Program-made: the position numbers and the translations under genes
In this document: positions 8,961 to 16,534 of the stretch, piece after piece
How positions within the stretch are numbered: position 1 is the first letter of the stretch
Layout of the letters: each line of letters opens with the position of its first letter
Notes under the pieces: generated by a model
What the model was told of the DNA's origin: nothing
The model's database searches: none
The model's input: only the letters and a program-made list of their open reading frames with translations
Assembly (NCBI RefSeq): GCF_014385195.1
Contig: NZ_JACRTG010000012.1
Coordinates: 41,460-105,459, forward strand
Length of the DNA: 64,000 bases
Direction: 5' to 3'
DNA from: Paratissierella segnis
GTDB taxonomy: Bacteria; Bacillota; Clostridia; Tissierellales; Tissierellaceae

Positions 8961-9099
8961 TGCCTATGAAAACCCTAATAATTCATAAAAACAAGCAAAA
9001 TACTATTGAAATCTATATTAATAATAAGCTTAGATTTCCTACTAATATGAATAATGGTACTCATAATATGGATACCTACCATAAGGGGGTATTAACAAA

Positions 9100-9138
9100 G
9101 CCTGAACCCTTTGATACAAGCGGGGTTTGGGCGTTTTA
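9100..9138 (+). terminator. Terminator of the recombinase operon
   Basis: GCCTGAACCC pairs with GGGTTTGGGC (10 bp including two G-U pairs) around a 13-base loop, followed by G and TTTT. It ends about 20 bases before the first in-frame ATG (9157) of the surface-protein frame, so that frame is cut off from upstream transcription. Confidence 0.65.
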
Positions 9139-10485
9139 CATATATGGAATTTTTGTATGTTTGCTTATATTGACACTGCAAGCTTCAGAGTAGATAATAA
9201 GACAGCATACTTCACAACAGATAAGACTATCTTAAGAGATAAAAATGATGTTATCTTAACAACAGGTAAAGACCTAACTGCTAAATTAGCAATTGGTGAT
9301 CAAGTAGATGTTAAAGCTACTGGAATTGATGCAAATGAAGTTAAGATTGTTAAGAAAGCTAGCGAATTTGCATTAGCAGATGCTATAAAAGCAGCTAACA
9401 AAGCATTAACTGATCATGTAGCAGCAGGTGGAAAAGCTACAAACACTGAATACAAAGCAGTAGAAGCAGCATTAAAAGCAGATCCACAAGTAGCAGCTAA
9501 TATAACAAGTACAACTACAGCTTTAACAGCTTTAACAAACGATATTAAAGCAGCTAAAGAAGCACAAGTAGCATATCTAGCAGCAGGTGGAAATAATACA
9601 GATGCAGTTTACAAAGCAGTAGATACTGCATTAGCAGCAGATCCACAAGTAAAAGCTAATATAACAAGTGCAACAAGTGCTTTAGAAGCAGCAACAGATA
9701 CAGCTTCAGCACAAGCTATAGTAGATGCAGAATTAGCAAAAGTACCAGCTACTTTAGTATTAGCAGGAAGTACTGCAGCAGCTCAAGCGGATATAAAAAT
9801 AGCAGTAGAAGGATTAATTGACAATAACAAAGTTACTGTTGGTGTATCAGCTTCATCACCATGGGTTGTAACATTAACATTAAGAGCAGATGGAACTACA
9901 ACAGCTAACAAAACAATTACTGTAACAAATGAAGCAACTGTAGCAGAAAAAGCAGCAGTAGATGCAGAATTAGCTAAAGTAGTAGATTTAACATTAGCAG
10001 CTGGTTCAGCAGCAAATCAAGCAGCAGTAGATGCAGCAGTAGAAGGATTAGTTGACCTTAATAAAGTTGTAGTTACTTCAGTAACACAAGGTTCTGGTAA
10101 CGAATTTGCAGTAGTATTAACTGCAAAAGGTGGAACTTACAACGATAATAAGACTATCACAGTATCATCAGCAGATGTAAATGCAGCTAAAGCAGCATTA
10201 ACAAATGCATCATTAGCTATGGTAAGTGCAACTACTGACCCAGTAGTAGTAAATGCACCAGCGGCAGCTAGTGGAATAAGCTACTTTATTACAGATGCAA
10301 CTGACACTAATGTTACTACAACTGGTGCAGGAGCAAGTGCAACATCAGTATCAATCGCAAGAGATACTAGTGCTGGTAGTACAGTATTAGAATTAACTAT
10401 AACAAAAGGTCTTATTAGTGAAACAGCTACATTTACTGTAACAGTACCAACAGGTACAGATGCAGCAACAATTGCTAAAAACTAA
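9115..10485 (+). pseudogene. Promoterless, 5'-truncated S-layer-like surface protein cassette
   Basis: The frame opens after a stop codon at 9112 and runs to 10485. There is no ribosome site before TTG 9127 or ATG 9157, no signal peptide, and a terminator sits directly upstream. From about 9170 the protein is rich in Ala, Thr, Val, Asn and Lys, has no Cys and almost no Trp, and uses a narrow codon set (GCA, ACA, GTA, TTA) typical of very highly expressed S-layer genes. Two repeat types are visible: a pair of about 45-residue Ala-rich blocks, each with an A-D-P-Q-V-x-A-N-I-T-S motif, and a pair of about 80-residue blocks, each with V-D-A-E-L-A-K-V near its start and N-K-T-I-T-V near its end. 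It is the 3' portion of a surface protein, either a decayed gene or a silent cassette. Confidence 0.7.
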
Positions 10486-10540
10486 TTAAACCCAAAACTA
10501 AAAACTAGAGACCTCTAACAAGGTTCTCTAACCAAAGAAT

Positions 10541-10577
10541 GACCCCAGCGGAGAAATCCAAAGGGGTTCTTTTTTTC
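10541..10577 (+). terminator. Terminator after surface-protein cassette (recurring family)
   Basis: GACCCC pairs with GGGGTTC and is followed by eight Ts. The loop carries AATCCAAA, shared with the terminators at 36607, 37739 and 41766, so it belongs to a recurring terminator family. Confidence 0.7.
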
Positions 10578-10602
10578 GTCTAAAATTAATTGATAAAATA
10601 TT

Positions 10603-10626
10603 GTAAGCGCTCAATAATAGATGTAT
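10603..10626 (+). repeat. IS66 left inverted repeat
   Basis: GTAAGCGCTCAATAATAG followed by ATGTAT; it matches the reverse complement of the right end in 21 of 24 positions. Confidence 0.9.
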
Positions 10627-10729
10627 TTTAAATTTTCCACTACCATGAGACAATAGAATAAATTGCAACACTCTTAGAGTAAACACAAGTGTTACAAATA
10701 CTATAAAAGTCTTTGGGGAGATACCAAAT

Positions 10730-11101
10730 ATGGATATGAGAAGTGTTAATCATCAGGCAAGTCTTGTGGAATGGCGAGAATTAATTGCTGAGTGCAGGAG
10801 AAGCGGGAAATCTGTAAAAGATTGGTGCGCTGAGAATTCAATAATTCCAAGTAAATACTACTATTGGCTAAGAGTAATAAGAAACGAAACTCTGGTTCTG
10901 GCTAACAATCACGTCCCAGTACCTCAACCACAATTTGTTGAGGTAAAGGTAAAGGAAGAGAATTATGGGAATGAGGCTTATGATAGTGAAAGCAGCATTT
11001 GTGCTACCCTAAAATTCGACTCCTTTTTACTTAAGATAAATAATGGTGCCGATGTAAATACACTTGAACATACTCTAAGGATACTTAAGAACCTATGTTA
11101 G
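10730..11101 (+). CDS. tnpA: IS66 accessory protein TnpA
   Basis: A 123-residue protein with the IS66 TnpA (IS3-OrfA-like) helix-turn-helix: W-R-E-L-I-A-E-C-R-x-S-G-K-S-V-K-D-W-C at residues 15-34, then Y-Y-Y-W-L-R. It is thought to bind element ends or regulate transposition. It overlaps tnpB by 7 bases. Confidence 0.85.
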   Translation: MDMRSVNHQASLVEWRELIAECRRSGKSVKDWCAENSIIPSKYYYWLRVIRNETLVLANNHVPVPQPQFVEVKVKEENYGNEAYDSESSICATLKFDSFLLKINNGADVNTLEHTLRILKNLC

Positions 11102-11448
11102 CTGAATTAGGTGGAATCTTAAAAGTATATGTAGCCTGTGGCCATACAGATATGAGAAAGTCAATTGACGGACTATCTGCCATGGTCTCGCAAAACTTTA
11201 AGTTAGACCCTTTTGGTAAAAGTCTTTTCTTGTTTTGTGGAAGAAGAAGAGATCGAATCAAGGGACTGTTATGGGAAGGTGATGGATTTTTACTTCTATA
11301 CAAGCGCCTAGAAGGTGGAAGATTCAATTGGCCAAGGGATGAAACACAAGTTATGGAATTAACCCCTCAACAATATCGATGGCTGATGGAAGGCTTATCT
11401 ATTCATCAGAAAATCATACCAAAAATCGAGAATAAGGTGATAATATAA
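11095..11448 (+). CDS. tnpB: IS66 accessory protein TnpB
   Basis: A 117-residue IS66 Orf2-like protein with the hallmark G-H-T-D-M-R-K-S-I-D-G-L motif (residues 15-26) and L-F-L-F-C-G-R-R-R-D-R-I-K (near 45-57). The family is required for IS66 transposition, though the biochemical role is unresolved. Its start overlaps the end of tnpA, suggesting coupled translation. Confidence 0.92.
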   Translation: MLAELGGILKVYVACGHTDMRKSIDGLSAMVSQNFKLDPFGKSLFLFCGRRRDRIKGLLWEGDGFLLLYKRLEGGRFNWPRDETQVMELTPQQYRWLMEGLSIHQKIIPKIENKVII

Positions 11449-11488
11449 ATGCTTGAAGCTACTGAAAAATACGGTGTTTCAAGCATTT
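11447..11488 (+). terminator. Hairpin between tnpB and tnpC
   Basis: AAATGCTTGAA and TTCAAGCATTT form a perfect 11-bp stem with a 20-base loop right after the tnpB stop. It has only a short T run, so it may act as a weak terminator or attenuator limiting read-through into tnpC. Confidence 0.5.
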
Positions 11489-11493
11489 TCTGG

Positions 11494-11522
11494 TTGTTTT
11501 TGAATCGTTAAAATGGTATAAT
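11494..11522 (+). promoter_or_regulatory. Sigma-A-type promoter for tnpC
   Basis: TTGTTT, 17 bases, TATAAT, placed 38 bases before the tnpC start. tnpC therefore has its own promoter, separate from tnpA/tnpB. Confidence 0.55.
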
Positions 11523-11560
11523 ATACTCAAAGATAAGACCATAAGAAAGGCTAAATTCCA

Positions 11561-13138
11561 ATGAATGAGAACTCTTTGATAAGAACACTTCAGGATACAA
11601 TTGAATCTCAGAACAAAACCATTGAAGGTCTTAGAGAAGAGTTGAAAAAGTCTAATGAGAACATGGAATTTCTCATTAAAAAGCTCTATGGAAGAAAGAC
11701 CGAGAAAACATCTGCAATAGATGGGCAGCTAGTAATTAGTGATATTTCATTAGGTTTATTCAATGAGGCAGAAAAAGAAGCAGATCTATCTGTTCTAGAA
11801 CCAGTTCCATTTGAGGAGCCAGTAAAAAGAACAAGAAAAGGCTACAAGAGAAAAGATCTCTTCAAAGACCTACCACAACAAGATCATGTCTACAAATTGG
11901 ATAAATCTCAACAAATATGTCCAATTGATGGTGATAATCTTTCTGTAGTAGGGAAAAAATTTTTAAGATCAGAAATAAAATATGTCCCTGCCGAAATCAG
12001 CATAGTTAACATATATCAAGAAACTTATGAATGTAGAACATGTAAAAAAGAGAACAGACCAGGGGTATTTAACCCATATATGCCAGAGCCTGTACTTCAG
12101 CATTCCTATGCCACAGCTTCTAGTGTAGCATGGACCATGTATCAGAAATTTGTACAGTCAGTTCCTCTATATCGACAGGAGAAAGATTGGAAGCAGATGG
12201 GCTTTCCATTAAGCCGTGCAACTCTTTCTAACTGGATCATAAAAACATCGGAAGAATGGCTAACTCCTGTAGTAGAGAAACTACGAGAGGAACTCCTTAA
12301 AGAGACGTATTTGCACGCTGATGAGACTCCTGTACAGGTTTTTAATGAAGAGGGTAAGAAAAACACTACAAAATCATATATGTGGGTGTATTCTACTTCA
12401 ACTAATTCAGAGCGTGGAATTAGAATATTTAAATATGCTACAGGTAGAGCAGGAGACAATGCCAAGGACTTCCTTAAAGGATTCGATGGATATCTACATA
12501 CCGATGCTTACTCAGGTTATGGAAAGGTTAAAGACATCCATCACTGTTTATGCTGGGCTCATGTCAGACGATATTTCACAGATGCCTTGCCTAAGGATAT
12601 GAAAAGTCCAGAAGCTACCCTACCAGCAACAGGAGTAGCATATTGTAACCAGCTGTTTGACTGGGAAAGGGAGTTAAAAACCCTAACAACAGAAGAAAGA
12701 AAAAGAATGCGTCTAGAGAAGGAAAAACCTGTACTAGATGCCTTTTGGTCGTGGGTAGAAAGCTCAATTCAAAAAGTACTTCCCAAATTCAATATTGGTA
12801 AGGCACTTCAATATGCCTTAAATCACAAAGATAAACTTCAAACATACCTAGAGGATGGGAACTGTGTTATCTCAAATAACATAGCTGAGAATAGCATAAA
12901 ACCATTCACTGTAGGAAGAAAGAACTGGCAGTTCTGTGGTAGTCCTGAAGGAGCTAATGCAAGTGCATGTGTATATTCACTTGTTGAAACAGCCAAAGCT
13001 AATGGACTTAACCCCTACAAATATCTAGAGTTCCTATTAACAAGACTACCAGGATCCAATTTTAAGACCAGCCCAAACATGCTGAATTTAATGATGCCTT
13101 GGGATGAATTAATTCAAACAACATGTAAAGCAGAATAA
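11561..13138 (+). CDS. tnpC: IS66 family transposase TnpC
   Basis: A 525-residue transposase. Residues 1-45 are a coiled coil preceding the L-Y-G-R-K-T-E-K motif. A C-P-x-x-G/D zinc-binding segment and a C-R-T-C pair lie near 125-165. The DDE domain follows, with the catalytic Asp in H-A-D-E-T-P-V-Q near 251 and the second Asp in Y-L-H-T-D-A-Y-S-G-Y near 310. The conserved C-W-A-H-V-R-R-Y-F follows, and the catalytic Glu lies in N-N-I-A-E-N-S-I-K-P near 445. All expected landmarks are present, so the element is probably active or recently so. Confidence 0.93.
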   Translation: MNENSLIRTLQDTIESQNKTIEGLREELKKSNENMEFLIKKLYGRKTEKTSAIDGQLVISDISLGLFNEAEKEADLSVLEPVPFEEPVKRTRKGYKRKDLFKDLPQQDHVYKLDKSQQICPIDGDNLSVVGKKFLRSEIKYVPAEISIVNIYQETYECRTCKKENRPGVFNPYMPEPVLQHSYATASSVAWTMYQKFVQSVPLYRQEKDWKQMGFPLSRATLSNWIIKTSEEWLTPVVEKLREELLKETYLHADETPVQVFNEEGKKNTTKSYMWVYSTSTNSERGIRIFKYATGRAGDNAKDFLKGFDGYLHTDAYSGYGKVKDIHHCLCWAHVRRYFTDALPKDMKSPEATLPATGVAYCNQLFDWERELKTLTTEERKRMRLEKEKPVLDAFWSWVESSIQKVLPKFNIGKALQYALNHKDKLQTYLEDGNCVISNNIAENSIKPFTVGRKNWQFCGSPEGANASACVYSLVETAKANGLNPYKYLEFLLTRLPGSNFKTSPNMLNLMMPWDELIQTTCKAE

Positions 13139-13144
13139 ATACTT

Positions 13145-13175
13145 ACAGGGATATCATACCGATATCCCTGTTATT
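13145..13175 (+). terminator. Hairpin terminator after tnpC
   Basis: ACAGGGATATC and GATATCCCTGT form a perfect 11-bp stem with a 5-base loop, seven bases after tnpC. The T tail is weak. Confidence 0.6.
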
Positions 13176-13180
13176 ATGCC

Positions 13181-13204
13181 ATACATCTTTTATTGTACGC
13201 TTAC
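13181..13204 (-). repeat. IS66 right inverted repeat
   Basis: Read on the minus strand it starts GTAAGCGTACAATAAAAG, matching the left end in 21 of 24 positions. Confidence 0.9.
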
Positions 13205-13214
13205 TCTCCTCTTT

Positions 13215-13275
13215 TAAAGACCCCAAAACCTGACCCCAACAACTCTTCCCTCTTAGTCCTTCCCTCTCCCTTTTA
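13215..13275. repeat. Fragment of dispersed intergenic repeat
   Basis: The wording GACCCCAACAACTCTTC..CTCTTAGT matches the middle of the composite repeats at 50460 and 51900. It begins immediately beside the IS66 right end. Confidence 0.55.
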
Positions 13276-13325
13276 ACTCTTGGAAATTTTGTTGTATAAT
13301 GAGGGTAAAGGAGTTGGGTGGATAG

Positions 13326-14495
13326 ATGATTGAAGAAATAAATCTCAATGATATAAAAGAAATGATTGATAAGAACAATGAAGATAAGGAATACAATGAG
13401 AACTTGACTAAAGATTTAAAAAAACGAATTCATTCAAATAGCATACCAGATAAATCTTTATCCGAGAGTTTGGCAAGAATGGTGGCTGAAGATAGACATA
13501 CTCCGGGACTGATTGTTTCATATCCGCATGGTACAGTTATTCAGCAGGAAAAGCGTTCTAATTACTATAGAGGAGAGACTGCATTATATAGTAGTAGTAA
13601 GCCTTCGATTTTTAGAAATACACCAAAGAACCCTGTGGAGAAAGTTGTTTACCATTTTATTTCTGAGATGAAAATATACGAGTTTTCTAAAATAATTGAT
13701 AGTTTTAAGGTTGTAAGAGATTGGCCTTGTGATGTCTTATATAGAGCAATTGCTCAGCATTATGGAATTCCCACAAATTGGTTAGATATAACTAATGATT
13801 TTGAAGTCGCTTTATTTTTTGCATGCTGTAAATATGATAAAGAAAAAGACCATTATAGACCATTAAATCAATATGATTTTAAAGAAGAAAAAAATAAGTA
13901 TGGAGTTATTTTTAAAGCGGATGCCTTTTTAGCTGGTTTAAGATCAGGTGCATCTGAGTGTAAGAGTAGTATCACACCAATAGGATTTCAACCTTTTATG
14001 AGATGCCACAGACAATATGGATATGCATATGTCATGGGAGAAAATGAAGATTTATATAAAAGTAATGATTTTCATATAATGAAATTTAAACATTCCATAG
14101 AATTATCTAATGAAATCTATCAACATATGGAAAGCGGGAAAAGAATATTTCCGAATGAAGGACTAGAAGATATAGCTGATGAGATAAATCAGATAAAAGA
14201 GGCACATACTTTTTCTAATGAAGCATTTCAGAATGTATTAAAGAGCTTTGATTTTGGCAAACAGAACGTAAATATAGAAAAAGAATTAAATAAGAGAAAT
14301 ATACAAATAGGAAAATCTCCTATAAAAATTAGTCGGCAGAGAGTTCGTAAAATAGATCAAAAATATAAAAAATCAGATTCTTCAAAAGAATTTAAGCTGC
14401 CTATTCACGCTAGAACATCTTATGTACCGGAAGGTGGAGATAAATTTTATTTATCCGTGAATTACAAAACATTAGGAAAATATGAAGATAAATAA
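13326..14495 (+). CDS. FRG-domain protein
   Basis: A 389-residue protein with an FRG domain at about residues 75-250. The diagnostic pieces are Y-Y-R-G-E near 78 and A-I-A-Q-H-Y-G-I-P-T-N-W-L-D followed by E-V-A-L-F-F-A near 138-165. The family is named for the conserved F-x-R-G; its biochemical function is not established, and members are frequent on mobile elements and near defence genes. The C-terminal 140 residues are charged and helical and not recognised. It lies next to IS66, with a TATAAT at 13295. I infer a defence or stress effector, with low certainty. Confidence 0.75.
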   Translation: MIEEINLNDIKEMIDKNNEDKEYNENLTKDLKKRIHSNSIPDKSLSESLARMVAEDRHTPGLIVSYPHGTVIQQEKRSNYYRGETALYSSSKPSIFRNTPKNPVEKVVYHFISEMKIYEFSKIIDSFKVVRDWPCDVLYRAIAQHYGIPTNWLDITNDFEVALFFACCKYDKEKDHYRPLNQYDFKEEKNKYGVIFKADAFLAGLRSGASECKSSITPIGFQPFMRCHRQYGYAYVMGENEDLYKSNDFHIMKFKHSIELSNEIYQHMESGKRIFPNEGLEDIADEINQIKEAHTFSNEAFQNVLKSFDFGKQNVNIEKELNKRNIQIGKSPIKISRQRVRKIDQKYKKSDSSKEFKLPIHARTSYVPEGGDKFYLSVNYKTLGKYEDK

Positions 14496-14740
14496 TTCCA
14501 TTTTTCCCTCCAAAGCCTGACCTTACAATCGGAGAATTAAACCCTAAGTTCACTGCTGATGTCATCCTGAGTTTCACAGTATAATTTTTGCTATCGAATG
14601 ATCTCTGGTTTTGAGACCCCAAAGCTCTACCCTAACAATTGTGAACTGTGCATTGTGAATTGTGAATTGACTTAAGTTGTGCATTGTGAACTGTGCATTG
14701 TGAATTGTGCATTGACTTAAGTTGTGCATTGACTTTTTCA
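14496..14740. repeat. Intergenic composite repeat with TTGTGAATTG microrepeats
   Basis: This gene-free stretch holds a degraded GTCATCCTGAG element (around 14560), an ACCCCAAAGCTCTACCCTAA segment (about 14616) and then tandem TTGTGAACTG/TTGTGCATTG/TTGTGAATTG units up to about 14732. It belongs to the family also seen at 17755, 18620, 41845, 50160 and 51700. Confidence 0.8.
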
Positions 14741-14807
14741 TTGACTAAGACAAGCCTTAATGGTATCTTTATACTAACTATGATAAAACTTAAAAGGAGA
14801 GATGAAA

Positions 14808-15518
14808 TTGAAGCCAATAATAGGTTTAACATGCCAATATGATAGTACCATAAATAGGGGTGTCAATCGAATCAATTGTGAATATATAAGTGCAGTATTG
14901 GAGGCTGGAGGTATGCCTCTTGTCATACCAAATTTGCAAAATACGGATGATATTGAGATGTATTTAAATGTGATAGATGGGATTATATTTACCGGTGGAG
15001 AGGATGTATCAGCGCACTATTTTGGAGAAGAACCGGTAAAGGAAATAACTGAGGTTTCCCGTGACAGAGATATGACTGAAATGGCATTGTTTGAAAAGGC
15101 ATATGAAAAGGGAATTCCTATTTTTGGGATATGCAGAGGAATGCAGCTAATTAACATTGCATTGGGAGGGAATATGTACCAGGATATTTATACTCAGGTA
15201 CCCGGAGTACATGGGCATAGCTGTGAAATAAGTCTGCAAGAAGGCTATCATAGCATAAATATTGCAAGAAATAGCATAGTGTATGAGATATTTGTAAAAG
15301 AAAGATTATTGGTAAATTCACTTCATCATCAGGCGCTAAAGAACTTAGGAAAAGATTTGAAGATAACTGCCAAGGCTTTGGATGGAATAGTTGAAGCAAT
15401 CGAATCTACAAATGAAAAATTTGTACTGGGATTACAATTTCACCCTGAAACAATGGCAATGAAATATAAAGAATTTGTAAAACCTTTTAAATATTTTATA
15501 GATAGGTGTAAAATATAG
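14808..15518 (+). CDS. Class I glutamine amidotransferase-like hydrolase (gamma-glutamyl-GABA hydrolase / C26 family)
   Basis: A 236-residue cytoplasmic protein of the PuuD/peptidase C26 group, which cleaves gamma-glutamyl bonds. The catalytic triad is visible as Cys109 in F-G-I-C-R-G-M-Q, His212 and Glu214 in F-H-P-E. It starts with the family's K-P-I-I-G-L-T. TTG at 14808 is chosen because AGGAG ends eight bases before it; an ATG at 14802 is only two bases from the ribosome site. It is monocistronic and the substrate cannot be read from context. Confidence 0.88.
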   Translation: MKPIIGLTCQYDSTINRGVNRINCEYISAVLEAGGMPLVIPNLQNTDDIEMYLNVIDGIIFTGGEDVSAHYFGEEPVKEITEVSRDRDMTEMALFEKAYEKGIPIFGICRGMQLINIALGGNMYQDIYTQVPGVHGHSCEISLQEGYHSINIARNSIVYEIFVKERLLVNSLHHQALKNLGKDLKITAKALDGIVEAIESTNEKFVLGLQFHPETMAMKYKEFVKPFKYFIDRCKI

Positions 15519-15581
15519 ATATTATCAGAGGTATGACCTTTAATTGACCTAAACAATTTATAAATAATTCCATTTTACCCC

Positions 15582-15610
15582 TAGACACCGAACTGATGTT
15601 TGTGTATAAT
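15582..15610 (+). promoter_or_regulatory. Sigma-A promoter for the ComK-like gene
   Basis: TAGACA, 17 bases, TATAAT, 36 bases before the start codon. Confidence 0.65.
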
Positions 15611-15645
15611 GTAATTAACAATACAAATACAGGGAGGAAAAAGAA

Positions 15646-16215
15646 ATGGAGGACTTTGTAACAAAAGACATAATGGCTGTAGTACCGGTTTATGTAGCTG
15701 ATAGGGGAAATTGCACCATCATCTACGCTGAAGATGAAAACATTACCACCAATTCATCTGTAAGAAATATAATTAAAAGATTATGTACTCATTATCATTT
15801 AGATAGAGTAGCGTCAAATAAGTATTTTGGCAATCTGATACAAGTTAAAAATGGAGTTCCATTGCCATTGACCAGAGACAGGATATTTATTCAGCTAAAG
15901 GTAAGAAGAGCTATAGGTCATTGTGATGGGACTATGGGATACTTTAATCTTGATTCCATCAAAAGCGTAAAAGGTATGGAGAATGATGCCTTTGTAATAC
16001 TAAAAAACGGAACGGAAATAAAATGCGTAAGTGCACTGTCCAATATAAAGAAACATATGAAAAATGGTGAATTGGTAAGAAACCTATATGACAATCGAAT
16101 ATATACCGCAAATGAAGCTATGGAACGATACGAAACCTCAAATACTCCTGCAACCAAAGCGGATATAGCGAGGCTATATATGATACTTCAGGATATGTCG
16201 GATAAAATAAGTTGA
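15646..16215 (+). CDS. Possible ComK-like regulator
   Basis: This 189-residue protein has a strong ribosome site and promoter. The layout resembles ComK: an N-terminal strand segment (M-A-V-V-P-V-Y), a Cys-containing helix (K-R-L-C-T-H-Y near 45), a K-x-G-V-P-L-P-L turn near 70, an I-F-I-Q-L strand followed by G-H-C-D-G-T-M-G-Y near 98, and a C-terminal basic helix. The similarity is one of pattern, not of firm motif identity. ComK activates competence genes in Bacillus; a ComFB protein is encoded at 52113, but linkage to competence is inference. A different nucleic-acid-binding family remains possible. Confidence 0.4.
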   Translation: MEDFVTKDIMAVVPVYVADRGNCTIIYAEDENITTNSSVRNIIKRLCTHYHLDRVASNKYFGNLIQVKNGVPLPLTRDRIFIQLKVRRAIGHCDGTMGYFNLDSIKSVKGMENDAFVILKNGTEIKCVSALSNIKKHMKNGELVRNLYDNRIYTANEAMERYETSNTPATKADIARLYMILQDMSDKIS

Positions 16216-16248
16216 GGAGTTAATTGGGCATTGTGAATTGTAGAAAAA

Positions 16249-16284
16249 ACATCTTTTCATAGTTTCTATGGAAGGATGTTTTTA
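16249..16284 (+). terminator. Terminator after ComK-like gene
   Basis: ACATCTTTTCATAG and CTATGGAAGGATGT pair around TTT, followed by five Ts. The CATAG-TTT-CTATG core recurs at 18963, with a near match at 30409. Confidence 0.8.
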
Positions 16285-16391
16285 TGTAAACTAATTAAAT
16301 CATAAATAAATAAAATTGGATGGTCGTAAAGAATAGCAATAACAAAAAATACATAAGTTAAATAAAATGTATTAAAGGATACGTTTATGCA

Positions 16392-16420
16392 TTGCATTTT
16401 TGGTATAATTAATGTATAAT
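16392..16420 (+). promoter_or_regulatory. Promoter of the Panacea-domain gene
   Basis: TTGCAT, 17 bases, TATAAT; a second TATAAT sits at 16404. The implied leader is about 110 bases with no reading frame of note. The rest of the 319-base gap holds only the terminator. Confidence 0.55.
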
Positions 16421-16534
16421 TGTATTTATCGTATCTTTTCATAAAAGAAATAAATCAATAAAATATTTATTTAAATAATACCTGAAATTTAAAATAAGAG
16501 TAAAAATAGTGATTAATAAAAGGAGGGAACCTAG

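Larger units (their letters stand above)
10603..13204 (+). mobile_element. Complete IS66-family insertion sequence
   Basis: The element is about 2.6 kb and carries tnpA, tnpB and tnpC in the standard IS66 order. The two ends are 24-bp inverted repeats with 21 matches, starting GTAAGCG, which is the family's usual terminus. The 8 bases outside each end differ (AAAATATT on the left, TCTCCTCT on the right), so no 8-bp target duplication is present. All three reading frames are intact. Confidence 0.92.

Noticed and set aside
8960..9193. 77-codon frame after the RHH protein gene
   Set aside because: Runs through a terminator hairpin and into the surface-protein sequence in another frame; no ribosome site.
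14632..14832. 66-codon minus-strand frame
   Set aside because: Made mostly of the TTGTGAATTG repeat.
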